Assembly (NCBI GenBank): GCA_036426205.1
Contig: CM071568.1
Location: 40,327,221-40,391,220, forward strand
Source of the DNA: Ascaphus truei
Taxonomy: Eukaryota > Chordata > Amphibia > Anura > Ascaphidae
Direction of reading: 5' to 3'
DNA length: 64,000 nucleotides
In this document: piece after piece, positions 1 to 11,050 of the stretch
Position numbering within the stretch: position 1 is the stretch's first letter
Layout: each line of letters starts with the position of its first letter
Notes under the pieces: model-generated
The model's database searches: none
What the model saw: only the letters and a program-made list of their open reading frames with translations
Told to the model about the DNA's origin: nothing
Program-made: the position numbers and the translations under genes

Positions 1-572
1 GACTGGATGGATATTCCCATTACCAGCCTATCACCCCAAGGTCTCAGGAAGTACCTTAAGAATGTGGCCCTCCATGTCAGTCTCTGGCAGGTTCCTGGGT
101 CTTGTGTGTCCAGGAAATATAGGTCTCTTGGTGTCTTGATCTCAGCACACATTTGTGCTCAAGACAGTGTCTATATGCAGGCTTCTCTGCTTTCCTGTAT
201 CTGCCCAATTGTGAACTAAGGAAATCTCTCTCCTGTTTCTCACATCAGGCTTTTCTCAAGGGTCCTAATCAGCCACTTGAAATCTGGTTGATTGTCTGTG
301 TGCAATTAACCAGCATGCTGCTGGATTTAGAGGCAGTTTCTCTCAAACAGTGATAAGTCCCTGTTACAGGGACTAATATACAAAGTAAGATGAACAGTAA
401 GTAAACAAAAGGAATTAGGCAGACCTTGCCCCACAAAGTATACAATCTACAGTAAATTGAAAAAATTGAGACTTATAGAATACAATAGGAGCATGTACAG
501 TTGAGGTCATATTTGATGCTTATAAGTGTTCTTTATTTCTTTTTAAACTACAATAAAATTCATAATGGTCCT
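1..572. other. Unassigned sequence
   Basis: No coding, RNA or repeat signature was recognised here apart from the possible LINE-tail fragment at 361-455, which is listed separately. Confidence 0.5.
361..455 (-). repeat. Possible LINE 3' tail fragment
   Basis: The segment resembles the minus-strand LINE 3' tail at 53637-53785. Both have a CTGT/CAGTACAGGGA-like stretch, then an A-rich part, then a CTGCCCC..AAAG..TACAATCTA-type motif. The copy is diverged and has no detectable target-site duplication. The assignment rests only on the order of these short motifs. Confidence 0.35.
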
Positions 573-1109
573 TGTGACAGAGTGAAGTCAGGTACTGATA
601 ATTATGCCTGGGAAACATATATCTGAGTCCTTCATCCAGCACTCAGAAGGTTAACCCAGTAAGAATACTTGGGCAATCAGAAAGTAAGCTGAGACAGCTG
701 ACAACCAGCTTGATAAGGAGGCTAATGCTTGTAGCAGGTGGTTGACACAGACCACAGACCACAGACCACAGACCTGTCTTGTGCAAGCGCCTATCCAGAA
801 GGATTTCCTAAACTCTCTCTAGAAACAGAGATTCCCAAACAAAGATACAGTAAGACTTTAATTTTGTTCCATAACTATTGTGGTATATGTTTAGAGGTTG
901 GGAACTGGACAAAGCAAGCCAGACCGGTAGATAGGGCCTGGAATGTTTAGCAAGATCTCCCTATGGGAAGTAGGCATTCTTTTAATGGTTTTTTTTTTTG
1001 CCTTAAAAGGACAGTGTGCCCAAATGTTTATTTGTGTCAACATTTGGTTTACTCTGAAACTGCACATGTGGACTATTGTCTGACCTCGCCTACCGGCAGT
1101 CCTGCCACA
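573..1109 (+). mobile_element. Solo LTR, family R1, with 5-bp target duplication
   Basis: The segment starts TGTGACAG and ends CTGCCACA, the TG..CA ends of an LTR. It is flanked on both sides by GTCCT (568-572 and 1110-1114), a perfect 5-bp target-site duplication. The same family recurs at 53258-54101, also with its own perfect 5-bp duplication, so both boundaries are supported twice. A short CAGACCA-type tandem (about 748-774) lies inside. No internal region is attached, so this is a recombined solo LTR. The superfamily is not certain; 5-bp duplications fit Gypsy or Pao elements and some retroviruses. Confidence 0.85.
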
Positions 1110-2060
1110 GTCCTTCACAAGTTTAGTGCTATTTCACACAGATGCTGGTGTTCAATATTTTTGCATTGATATTATACATTAACATGCTTTATGAAATTCT
1201 GACAAAAGTTGATCATTTGGCCTTGTTCTTCTTAATAAATGTGTTTGCTCACCACAGTTTGGTAGAAAATGTAGCATAAGCATATAATATAAATAGATAA
1301 AGTTCTTTCTAATCTCTGAAATTAAATAAACTGGCCTAATGAGTCTAGCGCATTATAGAACACTACCCTTTTATTGTTATGCGAGTTTGCACATTCAACA
1401 TAAATATTTATTATGATGCCTTTCTCGATCCTATTACAGCACAGAATTGGGATTATACTACAGTAATAAAATAAATACATGTGAAGTCACAATTCCATTC
1501 TTCATAGTTGAGTGACTTGTAGCAAGTCTGTCAGCGTGTGGAATATGTTTAGTAAAGATTGCTGCAAGCAATGAATTTCATTTCCATTTTAATTTAAAAT
1601 ACTATGTTTTTTATAAATGAAAATATATTCAAACAAGAAGATTTCTTATTTTACCCATCTCTATAACATTCATTTTTTTTTGCAGAGTAGTCAAGAAAAT
1701 ATTTTTGCTTTGTACATGTTTAAAGCAGCAAAACATGTGAAATCTCATGTATTTTTTAAATAAACTAGTTCTGTGGTATTAGAAGATAATTGGCTGTTTT
1801 TTTTCAACACTTAATGCCATTTTAATTTGTTGTTTTAAAAAATATATATACGGAGCATCTTTTGATTTCTATAGCAGCGCACCTCCCAAGCAGTGAAAGA
1901 TATTTTCAATACTTTCTTGTTTGTGATAATTTGTTGCCAATGTTCTCAGGAGTTTGTGCTGTAAATTGTAAGAATAGATAATGTTACCTTCGTTATGTAA
2001 GGATACTTTGTAGCTGCTGAGTTACACTGATTGAAGGATTGATTTAAACTGAAAGGCAGC
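1110..2060. other. AT-rich sequence, nothing recognised
   Basis: About 950 bases of AT-rich DNA without a convincing ORF, repeat end or RNA gene. Confidence 0.5.
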
Positions 2061-3099
2061 TGTCACGTACGACCCCCTGTTAGCACGCGACCTGCATATG
2101 GGACAAGGGTTAATACTGACACTCGCAAGCGCACCCAGTCTTCACCTCCGCAAAGGTCCGTCAAATGGACAATATCCCCTCTACAGGGTCAAGGATCAAT
2201 ACACAACCCGCAAGCTGCCTCACTCTTCACCCCCGCAAAGGTCACTCAAATGAGTTGTATCTCTCCTCAAGCCGTCCCAATATACCACCGCCACGAACAG
2301 CAAACAAGTGAGCACGTGACTTAGATGCAACCAGGGTTAATACACACGGCTACACTAGCCAACCCCCCTTTCTCCTCTGCAAGGAACCAGCGAGTTACTA
2401 TTAACCCTTACTCAATTGAACATCATAACTGTCCCCTGCCCCACCTTAGGTTATGCAAATATGATAAAATGTCCATTAATATTTGCCAGGGCGTCAGGTC
2501 CCTGTTTATTATAGGAAAAACTATGCACTTTAACACACCAAAATCAGTTGTAGTAACATGTGCCCGAATTAGTAAGTTATTCTCTCCAGAGCGTGCACCA
2601 GTTCATTCAGAGCCCAAAGCATTATTTATTAAATGTTTTAATATATATAAAAATACAGTGCTTGGATTACAGAAAAGGTATTACAAACTAAACATACTAT
2701 TACAATGTACAATAAAATAAAATGATAAACAGAAAAGGATATCTATACTTTACCAAATGACATAGAATTTTCCCCAGAGAGGTCGCTGGTAAGAAACATT
2801 GAAAAATCCCGTATCTGGTCTCAAATACTCCTCTGTGGACATCTGACGTTTAGCAACCTGGCCCAGGCTTAAATACATTCTTCAGAATGTATTCTTCAGA
2901 ATTCTTTGAAGCTGCTCTCCCTTGATTAAAACAATTAATACCTTGAGTGGGCCATCCACATGGACCTCCCGCCCCAAGTAAGTTCCTTTGAAGTTCAGAG
3001 CAGCTCAAAGAAACAATCCTGATCTGTTCCAAACTCAGCATTTTGTATTTTGTTACAAGAAGTGTAGCTCATTAACCCCTCAAGCACATTATCATGACA
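2061..3099 (-). mobile_element. Probable solo LTR, about 1.04 kb
   Basis: The ends are TGTCA (2061) and TGACA (3099), which form a terminal inverted repeat. The flanks are GCAGC (2056-2060) and GCGGC (3100-3104), a 5-bp duplication with one mismatch. On the minus strand the sequence begins TGTCATGATAATG and has a TATTTAAG box near 2870 followed by ATTTTATTGTA-type polyadenylation-like sequence. The plus-strand left half (2070-2320) holds diverged copies of a CGCAAG..CTTCACC.CCGCAAAGGTC unit. The minus-strand start with GGGGTTAATGAGCTAC nearby resembles the LTR-like block at 30783-31627 and 37996-38857. Orientation is inferred from the TATA-like box. Confidence 0.55.
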
Positions 3100-3727
3100 G
3101 CGGCCATTATGTTAGGCACACAATCAGGATTTTTACAGATATATAACAGGAGCACCAAAATAATTACAAGCTTAACTAAGAATGTGGAATTATACATTGT
3201 CACATGCTTTATATATAAAAATAAGAGCAAAAAAGGTAGCATGTACAGTAGTATTGCTGTAGTAAGCTTAAAACCCAAACACACTCCATTGTGTATGTAT
3301 GTATGTATCTATATGTAGTGTGTGTCATTTGAAGTGATACTAGGCTTGTGACCTCCTTATGTACTGTAGACAAGAGACAAAAAGGCCTCAAGCTACGTCC
3401 AACTTGACAAATAATTTAGTACATTAATATGCATTTTATCTATTTTATTTCTTCATAAATATGGGTCATTTAATTAAATTCTCTGACAAAATATTTTAAG
3501 CCTACAACCACATCACAGTAAATCCATTTCAGTATGTCCACACTATCAATATTATACTGTCTTATGTATTTCTTCCACTCTATAGAGAGACATGGAAAAA
3601 CAAATGCTGCAGCACACATTCGTAACATACGTTACATGTGGTCTGTAAAGGGTTAAAATGTAAGAAGCACTATATGTGCGATGTATGAGCTACAGTATAG
3701 TTAAAACTGGTTACATTTTAATGAGAT
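3100..3727. other. Mostly unassigned
   Basis: A diverged repeat lies at 3319-3416 (listed separately). The rest shows nothing recognisable. Confidence 0.5.
3319..3416. repeat. Dispersed repeat, copy 1
   Basis: The stretch shares TGTGTCATTTG, TTGTGACCT and AAAAAGGCC.CAA.GCTAC in the same order with 6813-6890. Its last part also matches the arms of the palindromic element at 9630-9960 (GCCCAATGCTACATCCAATTGACAAA). It is probably a truncated relative of that element. Confidence 0.5.
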
Positions 3728-4512
3728 AGTACTTCACCCTACTAAAATTATCAAAATGTATTCCGGGTTTCTCACCATTGTGCCCTAAACAATGTGGAGA
3801 AAGAGCTGATCAGCTACATATGCTGTGGTCTTGCCCTCGGGTTGTGCCCCTGTGGGAGCAGATTAGAGATTGGCTACAGAGGATCTTGGACCTCACCATT
3901 CCCATGGACCTGTGGCTCTTCCTGCTGAACAGACCAGCTCAGGGATTAGCCAGGGCTGAAAATAAATTAGTTGCTCACTTTGCAACAGCAACGAGATGCG
4001 ATATCGCAAAATGAAATCCCATCTATTACTGCAATTCGAAATAGAATTTGGTTTGTCGGCCAGATGGAAAAATTAGCCAGTTTAGTTAATGACACTGGTG
4101 CTAAATTCCAAAAAGTCTGGCTACCGTGGCTGGCTCAAACAGATATCCATGGGGTGGACGGTGCCACAGTTCTGCTTCGATAGAAATAAATGAGTTCTCC
4201 TTTGACTAAGGGAATCACAGTTTCAAAGAAATTGAAAGACATAGAGAGTAAAACACGATCCTAGTGACGGAAATATGAGATTGGGACCGCACAGGAGAGG
4301 ATAAAGCACTGGATGGATACAAGGAGATGACAAAAGATGGATGACCTTGACCAAATAGATAAAAGAGAACCTCCGACCATCCCCCTTTCCCCCTCCTTTT
4401 GATTTTTTGTGAATATTTGACATTATTTGTTGATTTCGGAAAAATTAGATGTTATGTTATATGTTTAATATGTGCAAACTCAATAAAACTTTAAGTTACA
4501 AAAAAAAACAAC
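3728..4512 (+). pseudogene. L1/Tx1-like LINE, ORF2 C-terminus, 3' UTR and poly(A)
   Basis: This is the 5'-truncated end of a non-LTR retrotransposon. The peptide from about 3760 has the zinc-knuckle-like LINE-1 C-terminal motif: CPKQCG, then H.LWSCP, then an LWEQI.DWL helix. A frameshift near 3990-4010 moves the reading into the next frame, which continues through WFVGQMEKLASLV to a stop at 4183. The 3' UTR follows and ends AATAAAACTTTAAGTTAC plus an A-run at 4500-4508. The active protein would be an endonuclease and reverse transcriptase, but only the last fifth or so remains, so the copy is dead. The L1-group assignment is firm; the Tx1 versus L1 subfamily is not. Confidence 0.82.
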
Positions 4513-4743
4513 TGGTTAAATACCAGAAGTGCCCTAATAATTATAGTGAACCCCCCATATATATACTTCCCATGCTTATAACAGTAGTAAATGCACCGCC
4601 ACCTTCTCTGGGGGGGTGGGAGGGGGAGGAGGGGAAGAGATCTTAAACTAAGGAGGAGGGGTCACATGGCCGTCCAAAATTTTTACTAATTTACATTTCG
4701 ACATACACAGTCTTGGCAATCTCAAAACCCAAACTCATTACAT

Positions 4744-4787
4744 GGTGTGTGTGTGTGTGTATGTGTATCTATCTATCTATCTATCTA

Positions 4788-4827
<40 letters not shown>
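4744..4827. repeat. Compound microsatellite (GT)n(ATCT)n(GT)n
   Basis: Alternating GT repeats flank six ATCT units. The run ends exactly where the LTR-like TGTAGCC begins. Confidence 0.95.
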
Positions 4828-5255
4828 TGTAGCCATGTATCCCCTTGGCTACAAATTTGCCCTACCTAAGCTCTGGTACCAGCACTGGCAGTGTTAGGTT
4901 CAATTATATGCCCTTGCAAAAAACTCATTTGAGTGACAGGGGGCTGGGCCTAAGGCCTGTGTACTGGCCTATCAGTACACTTTCAGACCTAGGACCCTTC
5001 CCTGGGTACAAAAGGGGCTGCAGATCCAAATTTAGAGAGTTCTCCTTCCTCAGGGAAGAGAGAGGTCCCTTCAGCAGGGGAGTGGGAACAACTACCCCAT
5101 TCTGGACCAGGGAGCATGGGAGTCAGGGGTAGACCTTTGGGGCCTCAAGCCCTGGGGGTTGAGTACAGGGACCAGAAGAAAAGGCATTGTTGATGTGTAC
5201 GGCTGTACTTAATAAAGACCAGTTTCTGCTTTTATACTCCTGCCTGTGACTGCAG
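4828..5255 (+). mobile_element. LTR-like segment starting TGTAGCCATG
   Basis: The first ten bases equal the start of the element B LTR (58969). A TACAAAAGG TATA-like box lies near 5008 and an AATAAAG polyadenylation signal at about 5212, in the U3-R order expected of a plus-strand LTR. The 3' edge is unclear because CR1/L2 LINE coding sequence begins at about 5262. No target duplication was found. It may be a truncated solo LTR. Confidence 0.5.
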
Positions 5256-5261
5256 TTTATC

Positions 5262-6262
5262 ACTGACTTAAACTTAACATGGCAAAAACATAGCTCATCA
5301 TACTTCCTCCCAAACCTGGCCCTACTACCTCCTTCCACATAACTGTTAGAAGTACTATCATTCACCCAGTAGCCCAATCACACTGTCTAGGGGTCACACT
5401 TGACTCCTCTCTCACATTCAAAACATATCTAAAACCTGTTGCTTTTCCCTCTGCAATATTACAAAGATACGCCATTTCCTCTGTTGCTCGACTACTAAAA
5501 CTCTGACTCAGGCCCTCGTTCTCTCCCGTCTCGATTACTGTAACCTCCTGCTGTCCGGCCTCCCTGCCTCTCACCTGTCTCCCCTACAATCTATCCTAAA
5601 CACTGCTGCCAGAATCACTCTACTCTTTCCTAAATCTATCTCCGCGTCTCCCCTGCTGAAATCCCTCTCCTGGCTTCCGATCAAATCCCGCATCTCACAC
5701 TCAATTCTTCTCCTCACTTTTAAAGCTTTACACTCTTCTGCCCCTCCTTACATCTCAGCCCTAATTTCTCGCTATGCACCATCCCGACTCTTGCGTTCTG
5801 CTCAAGGAAGTCTTCTCTCTACCCCCTTTGTATCTAAAGCCCTCTTCCGCCTTAAACCTTTGTCACTGACTGCCCCACACCACTGGAATGCCCTTCCCCT
5901 CAATACCCGACACTCATCCTCTCTATCCACCTTTAAGACACACTTGCTTATGCGAGTTAAGACACACTGAAGCATATGAGTAGCACCGTAGCTAATACTA
6001 TACACGTGATACATAAAGCTTGGCCCCGTGCAGACGCACTTACCAGAATGCCCCCCTACTGTCTCTGTACGTTCTTCCTACCTACTAATTAGATTGTGAG
6101 CTCTTCTGAGCAGGGACTTCTCTTCCGAAATGTTACTTTTATGGCTGAAGCACTTATTCCCATGATCTGTTATTTGTTATTTATATGATTGTCACATGTA
6201 CTGTATTACTACTGTGAAGTGCTATGTACATTAATGGTGCTATATAAATAAAGACATGCATA
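5262..6262 (+). pseudogene. CR1/L2-group LINE, RT C-terminal half and 3' tail
   Basis: Conceptual translation in shifting frames gives the known C-terminal order of CR1/L2-type reverse transcriptases: LGVTLDSSLTF near 5385, an LPLQ..LNTAAR block near 5590, SWLPIKSRI near 5670, LLTFKALHS.APPYIS near 5720, YAPSR.LRSA near 5775, a HHWNALPL motif near 5880, and STFKTHLL near 5930. Several frameshifts and stops make it a pseudogene. The 3' tail carries TAGATTGTGAGCTC and ends with the signature TATATAAATAAAGA at 6241-6254. The same tail, in reverse, is inserted in the solo LTR at 53637-53785. It is 5'-truncated; the endonuclease and RT core are missing. Confidence 0.8.
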
Positions 6263-6264
6263 CA

Positions 6265-6476
6265 TCAGGGGGAGTGAAACATGGTTTTCCTGCAGGGACT
6301 GCACCCAGCACTGATGGGGCCTGCTGGGAATGGAGGCACTGCACCCGGTCCGAGATGAGAGCTCTATATCCAAAAGCCTGTCCTGTCTTCCCCATTACCA
6401 TCGGCGGACACTGAGCAATCCTGTAAGCCTCACAGGTACAGCACAGCGAGAGTACAGGTAACAGTGAAATCTCTGC

Positions 6477-6478
<2 letters not shown>
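6265..6478 (+). mobile_element. LTR fragment carrying the U5 block
   Basis: Contains TGGAGGCACTGC at 6331-6342, one base from the primer-binding-site copy found in the LTRs of elements A and B. It is followed by CTGAGCAATCCTGTAAGCC and a CACAGGTAC stretch near 6440, matching the later half of the A and B U5 block. LTR edges are not visible, so this is a diverged fragment. Assignment is by shared motif order only. Confidence 0.45.

Positions 6479-6479
<1 letters not shown>

Positions 6480-6526
<47 letters not shown>
6480..6526. repeat. (AT)n microsatellite
   Basis: An uninterrupted AT dinucleotide run of about 47 bases. Confidence 0.95.
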
Positions 6527-6530
<4 letters not shown>

Positions 6531-6598
6531 CCAATGCACAGCCGGCACACCATATGCAAGTAAATAAGTTTTGGTGCTTATCCCATAAAGCAATAACA

Positions 6599-6759
6599 GA
6601 CCATACGATACCGGTTGCAACACGACATCACCTTGAGAAAGGTCCCACTGGGGGACCGAAACGTCGGTTTTTGTGTCTTCTATCAAATATAGAACATTTT
6701 TGATTTACTTACCTGCGTGCTGTCCCTTGATGTCGTGTTGCAACCGGTATCGTATGGTC
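6599..6759 (+). repeat. 161-bp foldback with hammerhead-like core
   Basis: The arms 6599-6630 and 6728-6759 are perfect 32-base inverted repeats. Between them, 6633-6661 reads TTGAGAA, then GGTCCC, ACTGG, GGGACC, then GAAA. This is the layout of a hammerhead ribozyme core (CUGANGA, stem II, GAAA) with base changes in the first box. The plus-strand copy at 43821-43865 has an intact box. The right arm abuts an AT run. Confidence 0.65.
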
Positions 6760-6812
6760 TATATATATATAAGGAGGATATGTATATGATATAAAGGCAT
6801 ACTGTATATTTG

Positions 6813-6890
6813 TGTCATTTGGAGTGCTATTGGGTTTGTGACCTTATGAGATAAAAAGGCCCCAATGCTACATTTCAACCAGTTTTAACT
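6813..6890. repeat. Dispersed repeat, copy 2
   Basis: Second copy of the stretch at 3319-3416, sharing TGTGTCATTTG, TTGTGACCT and AAAAAGGCC.CAA.GCTAC. Flanks are unrelated. Confidence 0.5.
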
Positions 6891-6899
6891 GCACTGTAG

Positions 6900-7764
6900 T
6901 TCATAGATAGGTGTTAAGCAGGGGTCCTATGGATCTGCCAAAGAAATTCCACTGCGCAAAACGCTCCGCAGACACGACAAGGAGAACGAGAAATCCAGCT
7001 TGAAGCTCCTCTTCACATAGGGTCAACCAAATCCCTCACGGCTACAGTTTCCAATCGGAAAAAAAAGAAGCTTATTTGAAGCTAATGCGAGATTGTTAAT
7101 TTAGCACTAAATTAATCCTATGCTAATGAGTTAAATGATGACCATCGTTTTTGCATATAATTAACATGGTGGATACCCGTTAAACACGGGGGGGAAATAA
7201 TGTCCGTTACCTAATATGTCCATTGCCATACTGTATTTACTAAGTAGCAAGACACCTTCAAATAATTGGGCTGTAAGGTGTGTTTCCCCACCAGAAGGAT
7301 ATATAGTGGAGTAACACAGCTTATTAGACATGGCCCCATAAGCATAATGTGTAACTTCAAACCTACGTATGTGCTTTTACGGTAGGCGTGCATTGCAGTT
7401 AAAGTGTCCATGTTTGTAAATGTGAATATTTAAGTGTATCTGGAGTTTCACAGGGAGTTCTATTTATCTAGTGTCCTTAGCAATTAGTTTTATTTTTACT
7501 TCTACATAATGCAAGCTAAGAACTCTAGTCACTGTGGCATGGAACTCATTTTATTATCTCTTTATTCTCTAGTAAGAGCTAACTTAAGTTAACCCTACTC
7601 TGGACTCTGATAATATACCTCTTTCATTAACTGTGCAGCCTATCTGGTATGGACCTGAATTGATTCATATGTTAACCCCACTGTATATTCTCATCTTTTA
7701 CCTCTTTTAGCAAACTATTTAGCTAATCTGGTATGGGCCTCGCTGCACCTTTCAAAATAAAAAT
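6900..7764. other. Nothing recognised
   Basis: About 860 bases with no supported gene, repeat boundary or RNA element. Confidence 0.5.
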
Positions 7765-7874
7765 AAATATTATATATATAATATATATATAATAATAATA
7801 TAATATATTATATATACATAGTATATACTATATTATCAAAATATATCATATATTATTTATATATATATATATAT
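7765..7874. repeat. AT-rich low-complexity tract
   Basis: Almost pure A and T with ATAATA and TATATA variants. Confidence 0.9.
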
Positions 7875-8099
7875 AAAATCAAAAACGAATAGTCGATACC
7901 GTTCTGTGGCTAACGAAATGCTTTTATTTGTTCGAGCTTTGAAGATTCACTGATCTCTTCTTGCGGCGATTTTACAATGGATAAAGCAAGAAGCATGATG
8001 GTGAGGAGTAATGTATTCAACAGTGCAACTGAAAGTGCTGTATACACTGTGGGCACTTTATAAATGTATATTTACACACATACACACACACACACATAC

Positions 8100-8137
<38 letters not shown>

Positions 8138-8379
8138 TTACATCACTAACATTCAGGGACCATTTAACACCTTAAGTCATAAATCGCATACTGCACAGGG
8201 GAGGAGGGATAGGCTTCTGTCAGATACATTCCAGGATGCACTGTTTTTAAGTAAAACCCTTGCTTGCTTCATTCATTGTAACACGGCCGGAAGAAGAGAT
8301 AAGTGTATCTCGAAAGCTCGCACAAATAAAAGCATTTCGTTAGCCACAGAACGGTATTGTCTATTCATTTTTGATTATT
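7875..8379. repeat. Inverted-repeat element with about 103-bp arms
   Basis: The arms 7875-7977 and about 8277-8379 are imperfect inverted copies, each including a GTGGCTAACGAAATGCTTTT-type stretch in opposite orientation. The arms contain a degenerate hammerhead-like core (plus strand 8288-8315: CGGAAGA, GAGATA..TATCTC, GAAA; the minus-strand partner lies near 7925-7975). The middle holds a CA/TA microsatellite at 8072-8137. Penelope-like elements are known to leave such ribozyme-bearing ends; a link here is inferred. Confidence 0.65.
8072..8137. repeat. (CA)n(TA)n(CA)n microsatellite
   Basis: Simple CA and TA runs inside the inverted-repeat element. Confidence 0.95.
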
Positions 8380-8409
8380 AAGCTTGGCTAACACGGTACA
8401 GGATACCCT

Positions 8410-8450
8410 CTTATACACACACACAAACACACCAACACCACACACACCAC

Positions 8451-8493
<43 letters not shown>
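8410..8493. repeat. (CA)n microsatellite
   Basis: CA repeats with a few interruptions in the first third, then a clean run. Confidence 0.95.
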
Positions 8494-8495
<2 letters not shown>

Positions 8496-8926
8496 TCATA
8501 CATATGTATGTGCCTCTATCTATTCTAACTTTTGACAACGGCAATCAATTATATTTGAAAAATTGACCAAGACCTGCAATAATTCATTACCGTATACAAT
8601 TATATAAACAATTTCACCATGAAGCCGGTCTAATCAAATACAACATTAAATAATGTGAAACATCTTTCAATATATGTTGGCTTATTCCAGAACACTGTAA
8701 ATAAAGTCATTCACATTGCAATATGGTCATTTTTCTTTATAAAGTAATTTATACAGTATCCTCACCCATGTTGTCTAGAAGATTATATAAAAGGAGCCCA
8801 TATAAATAAACATATCCCACAGCACGGAAATGTGTCACAAAGTTTAATGGGCTTACTTTCAGCACTCTGTGTAATATATAGTACATTCTCTTTCTCTGCA
8901 TAACTAACATGCCAGTCTAAAATAAT
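8494..8926. other. Nothing recognised
   Basis: About 430 bases without a supported feature. Confidence 0.5.
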
Positions 8927-9406
8927 GGGGCCTATGCAGAGAGCAGCGAATTTTAAAATTGGCGAATTTATTAAAAAGTAGCTTTTTTGGAGAGTTTTAA
9001 TCTCCATATGCAGAAAAGTGCGAATTCTGCTATGTTTAACATGGATGCGTGTGGCGAGTTTAAATTGGCGAGATGCGCGCTTCAGAAATGTGTTAAAACA
9101 AATTCGCGCCTTTTTTTTTCCCTTTGCAATGGCCGCGAGCGGCAGTTTTTTTTGGCGAGGCAAAACGGAGACAATCGCGCCATTTTATTGGCGCGAACAG
9201 CCGCTAGATGCCGTTCGCGCCTCTCTGCATACGGATATTTTTTAAACTGGCGAGATTGCGGTTCTCGCCAGCCGCGAGGCGAGTTTTACAAATAGAAAAG
9301 AAAAATTGGCGCGTTTTTCGGAAATCTCCATTTTCTGCTGTTTTCTGCGCGATTATCTCCAAAAAATGGCGAATTTCGAAAATTCGCTGCTCTCTGCATA
9401 GGCCCC
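8927..9406. mobile_element. 480-bp MITE with 28-bp terminal inverted repeats
   Basis: The left end GGGGCCTATGCAGAGAGCAG and the right end are inverted copies over 28 bases. AAT precedes (8924-8926) and follows (9407-9409), a possible 3-bp target duplication. There is no transposase ORF. The interior holds many short TGGCGA, TCGCC and GGCGCG motifs in both orientations, a pattern typical of sub-terminal transposase-binding repeats. A related terminus is at 36510-36768. The superfamily is uncertain: a 3-bp duplication suggests PIF/Harbinger, but AAT is not the usual TWA. Confidence 0.8.
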
Positions 9407-9629
9407 AATGTGTTACCAAGTTCAGGGACATTTTATATTTAGTCCAGAAATAGTAAACAAACAAATCCTATGGAATGTTTACTGCTTTCATTAGGGATTC
9501 ATACAGCCTTCTTCCTAAGTATGGTTCATTAACACACACATTCCCAGTATGCTCAAACTCCAACACCCACCACATCATATATATATTTATATCAAAAGTA
9601 GTGCTACTGAGCATGGCAAATGTATACAA

Positions 9630-9960
9630 CAAAAGACAGGGGTGCCCAATGCTACATCCAATTGACAAAACATATATGGTAATAAGTATAACGTTTAAAT
9701 ACTTCAATAATAATATTTTCTTGGTTATTTAGTTAAACCCTTTGGCCAAAGCGTCATAAGCCTGCATACCAACATCAAGGTATAATCAAATTAATGCAGG
9801 TCTTAGCACTAAGCTGTGAACCTTTCCTTTTACCTCTGTATGTGGGGAAACAACCACAGTGAGTCCTGTCCATAAAATATTATTATTGAAGTATTTTAAC
9901 TTTATAGTTACCATATATGTTTTGTCAATTGGATGTAGCATTGGGCACCCCTATCTTTTG
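9630..9960. mobile_element. Palindromic MITE-like element, about 330 bp
   Basis: The arms 9630-9722 and about 9878-9960 are inverted copies of CAAAAGA.AGGGGTGCCCAA and the following sequence. No ORF is present. Single-armed relatives lie at 3319-3416 and 6813-6890. Confidence 0.75.
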
Positions 9961-10889
9961 TTTTTTAAGTATGTTTCATTGCAGTATACTTTTCAGAGCA
10001 GTTATTAGAAAAGTAACAATTTTAGTGAATGTTAATGATCTTACTCATATATTTCTTAATAATGGAAAAGTATTGCATCTTTTCACAGTTAAATATGTGA
10101 TCGGGATTACACATGAAAGGTAAAGGCAGTTTTAAAAAATACAAATGTACAGTATTATACACAGGGCTATTTTTGTGTGTGTACTCGAGGGAACTTGCAT
10201 CTTTTCCCCCAATTTTGGCAACTTTAGTTTTAAGGATTAAAATCAATTCCATATAGTGATTGTGAGATTTTTAGGAATGGAGCTGGAATACTATACTAAC
10301 TGAGTGGACACATGTCTTTAAACCACATTCAAAACTTAAATATCTAATGTATATGTTCATTTTTCTCTGCTTGAGGTTCCAGCTCGATGGAAACTACCCT
10401 GATAATAGACATATTAAGTAAGATCTTTCAAATTGTTCTGTGGATGGTTTAGTCTGCCCATCCAGCAGTGAAATACTGTATGTGAGCATAATTATTCCTG
10501 CCTACACATTATTATATACTGTGTAAGGATGATATTAAGCTGAGCTTGCATTATGCAGTATTTGTTCCTGTTGGTTGTGTTCGCTATATTACTGAAATAC
10601 CTCATATGGACTGCAACATTTACGTTATATGTAGCTATGAAATCATGCCTCTTGACAATACATTCAAGATGAATTTACAGTACATGCTGTGATACTTTTT
10701 TTGATTTTTTCCCCACATCTTTAATTGAAGATTTAATTAGGGGGGTGTATTGGGTACAGAAATAAAAAAGGGGATTTGGGGGGTAGGGATCACATACATA
10801 TAGATGTAGTCAGATTTACTTCCACTGTGAGTTGCTGGGCGCAGCCTAAGTGCGGCCACACGTATTCATGGCCCGGAGATCAGTGAATT
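9961..10889. other. Nothing recognised
   Basis: About 930 bases of AT-rich sequence with no supported feature. Confidence 0.5.
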
Positions 10890-10962
10890 TCCCAGGAGGA
10901 TTAACGCGACATGGGTCTCTGCTTGTAAATGGCACCCGCAGCGTTATTTCTCCTGGGCCAAC
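10890..10962. repeat. Short inverted repeat
   Basis: CCCAGGAGGATTAACGC and GCGTTATTTCTCCTGGG form an imperfect hairpin, likely the remains of a palindromic repeat next to element A. Confidence 0.5.
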
Positions 10963-11050
10963 CACCAGTCTAAGAGCTGCGCAGAGAGATACTGTCCCTC
11001 TCTCTGTATCTTCCCGCACAGTTCTTACACTCGTTCTCACCATTTGTATT

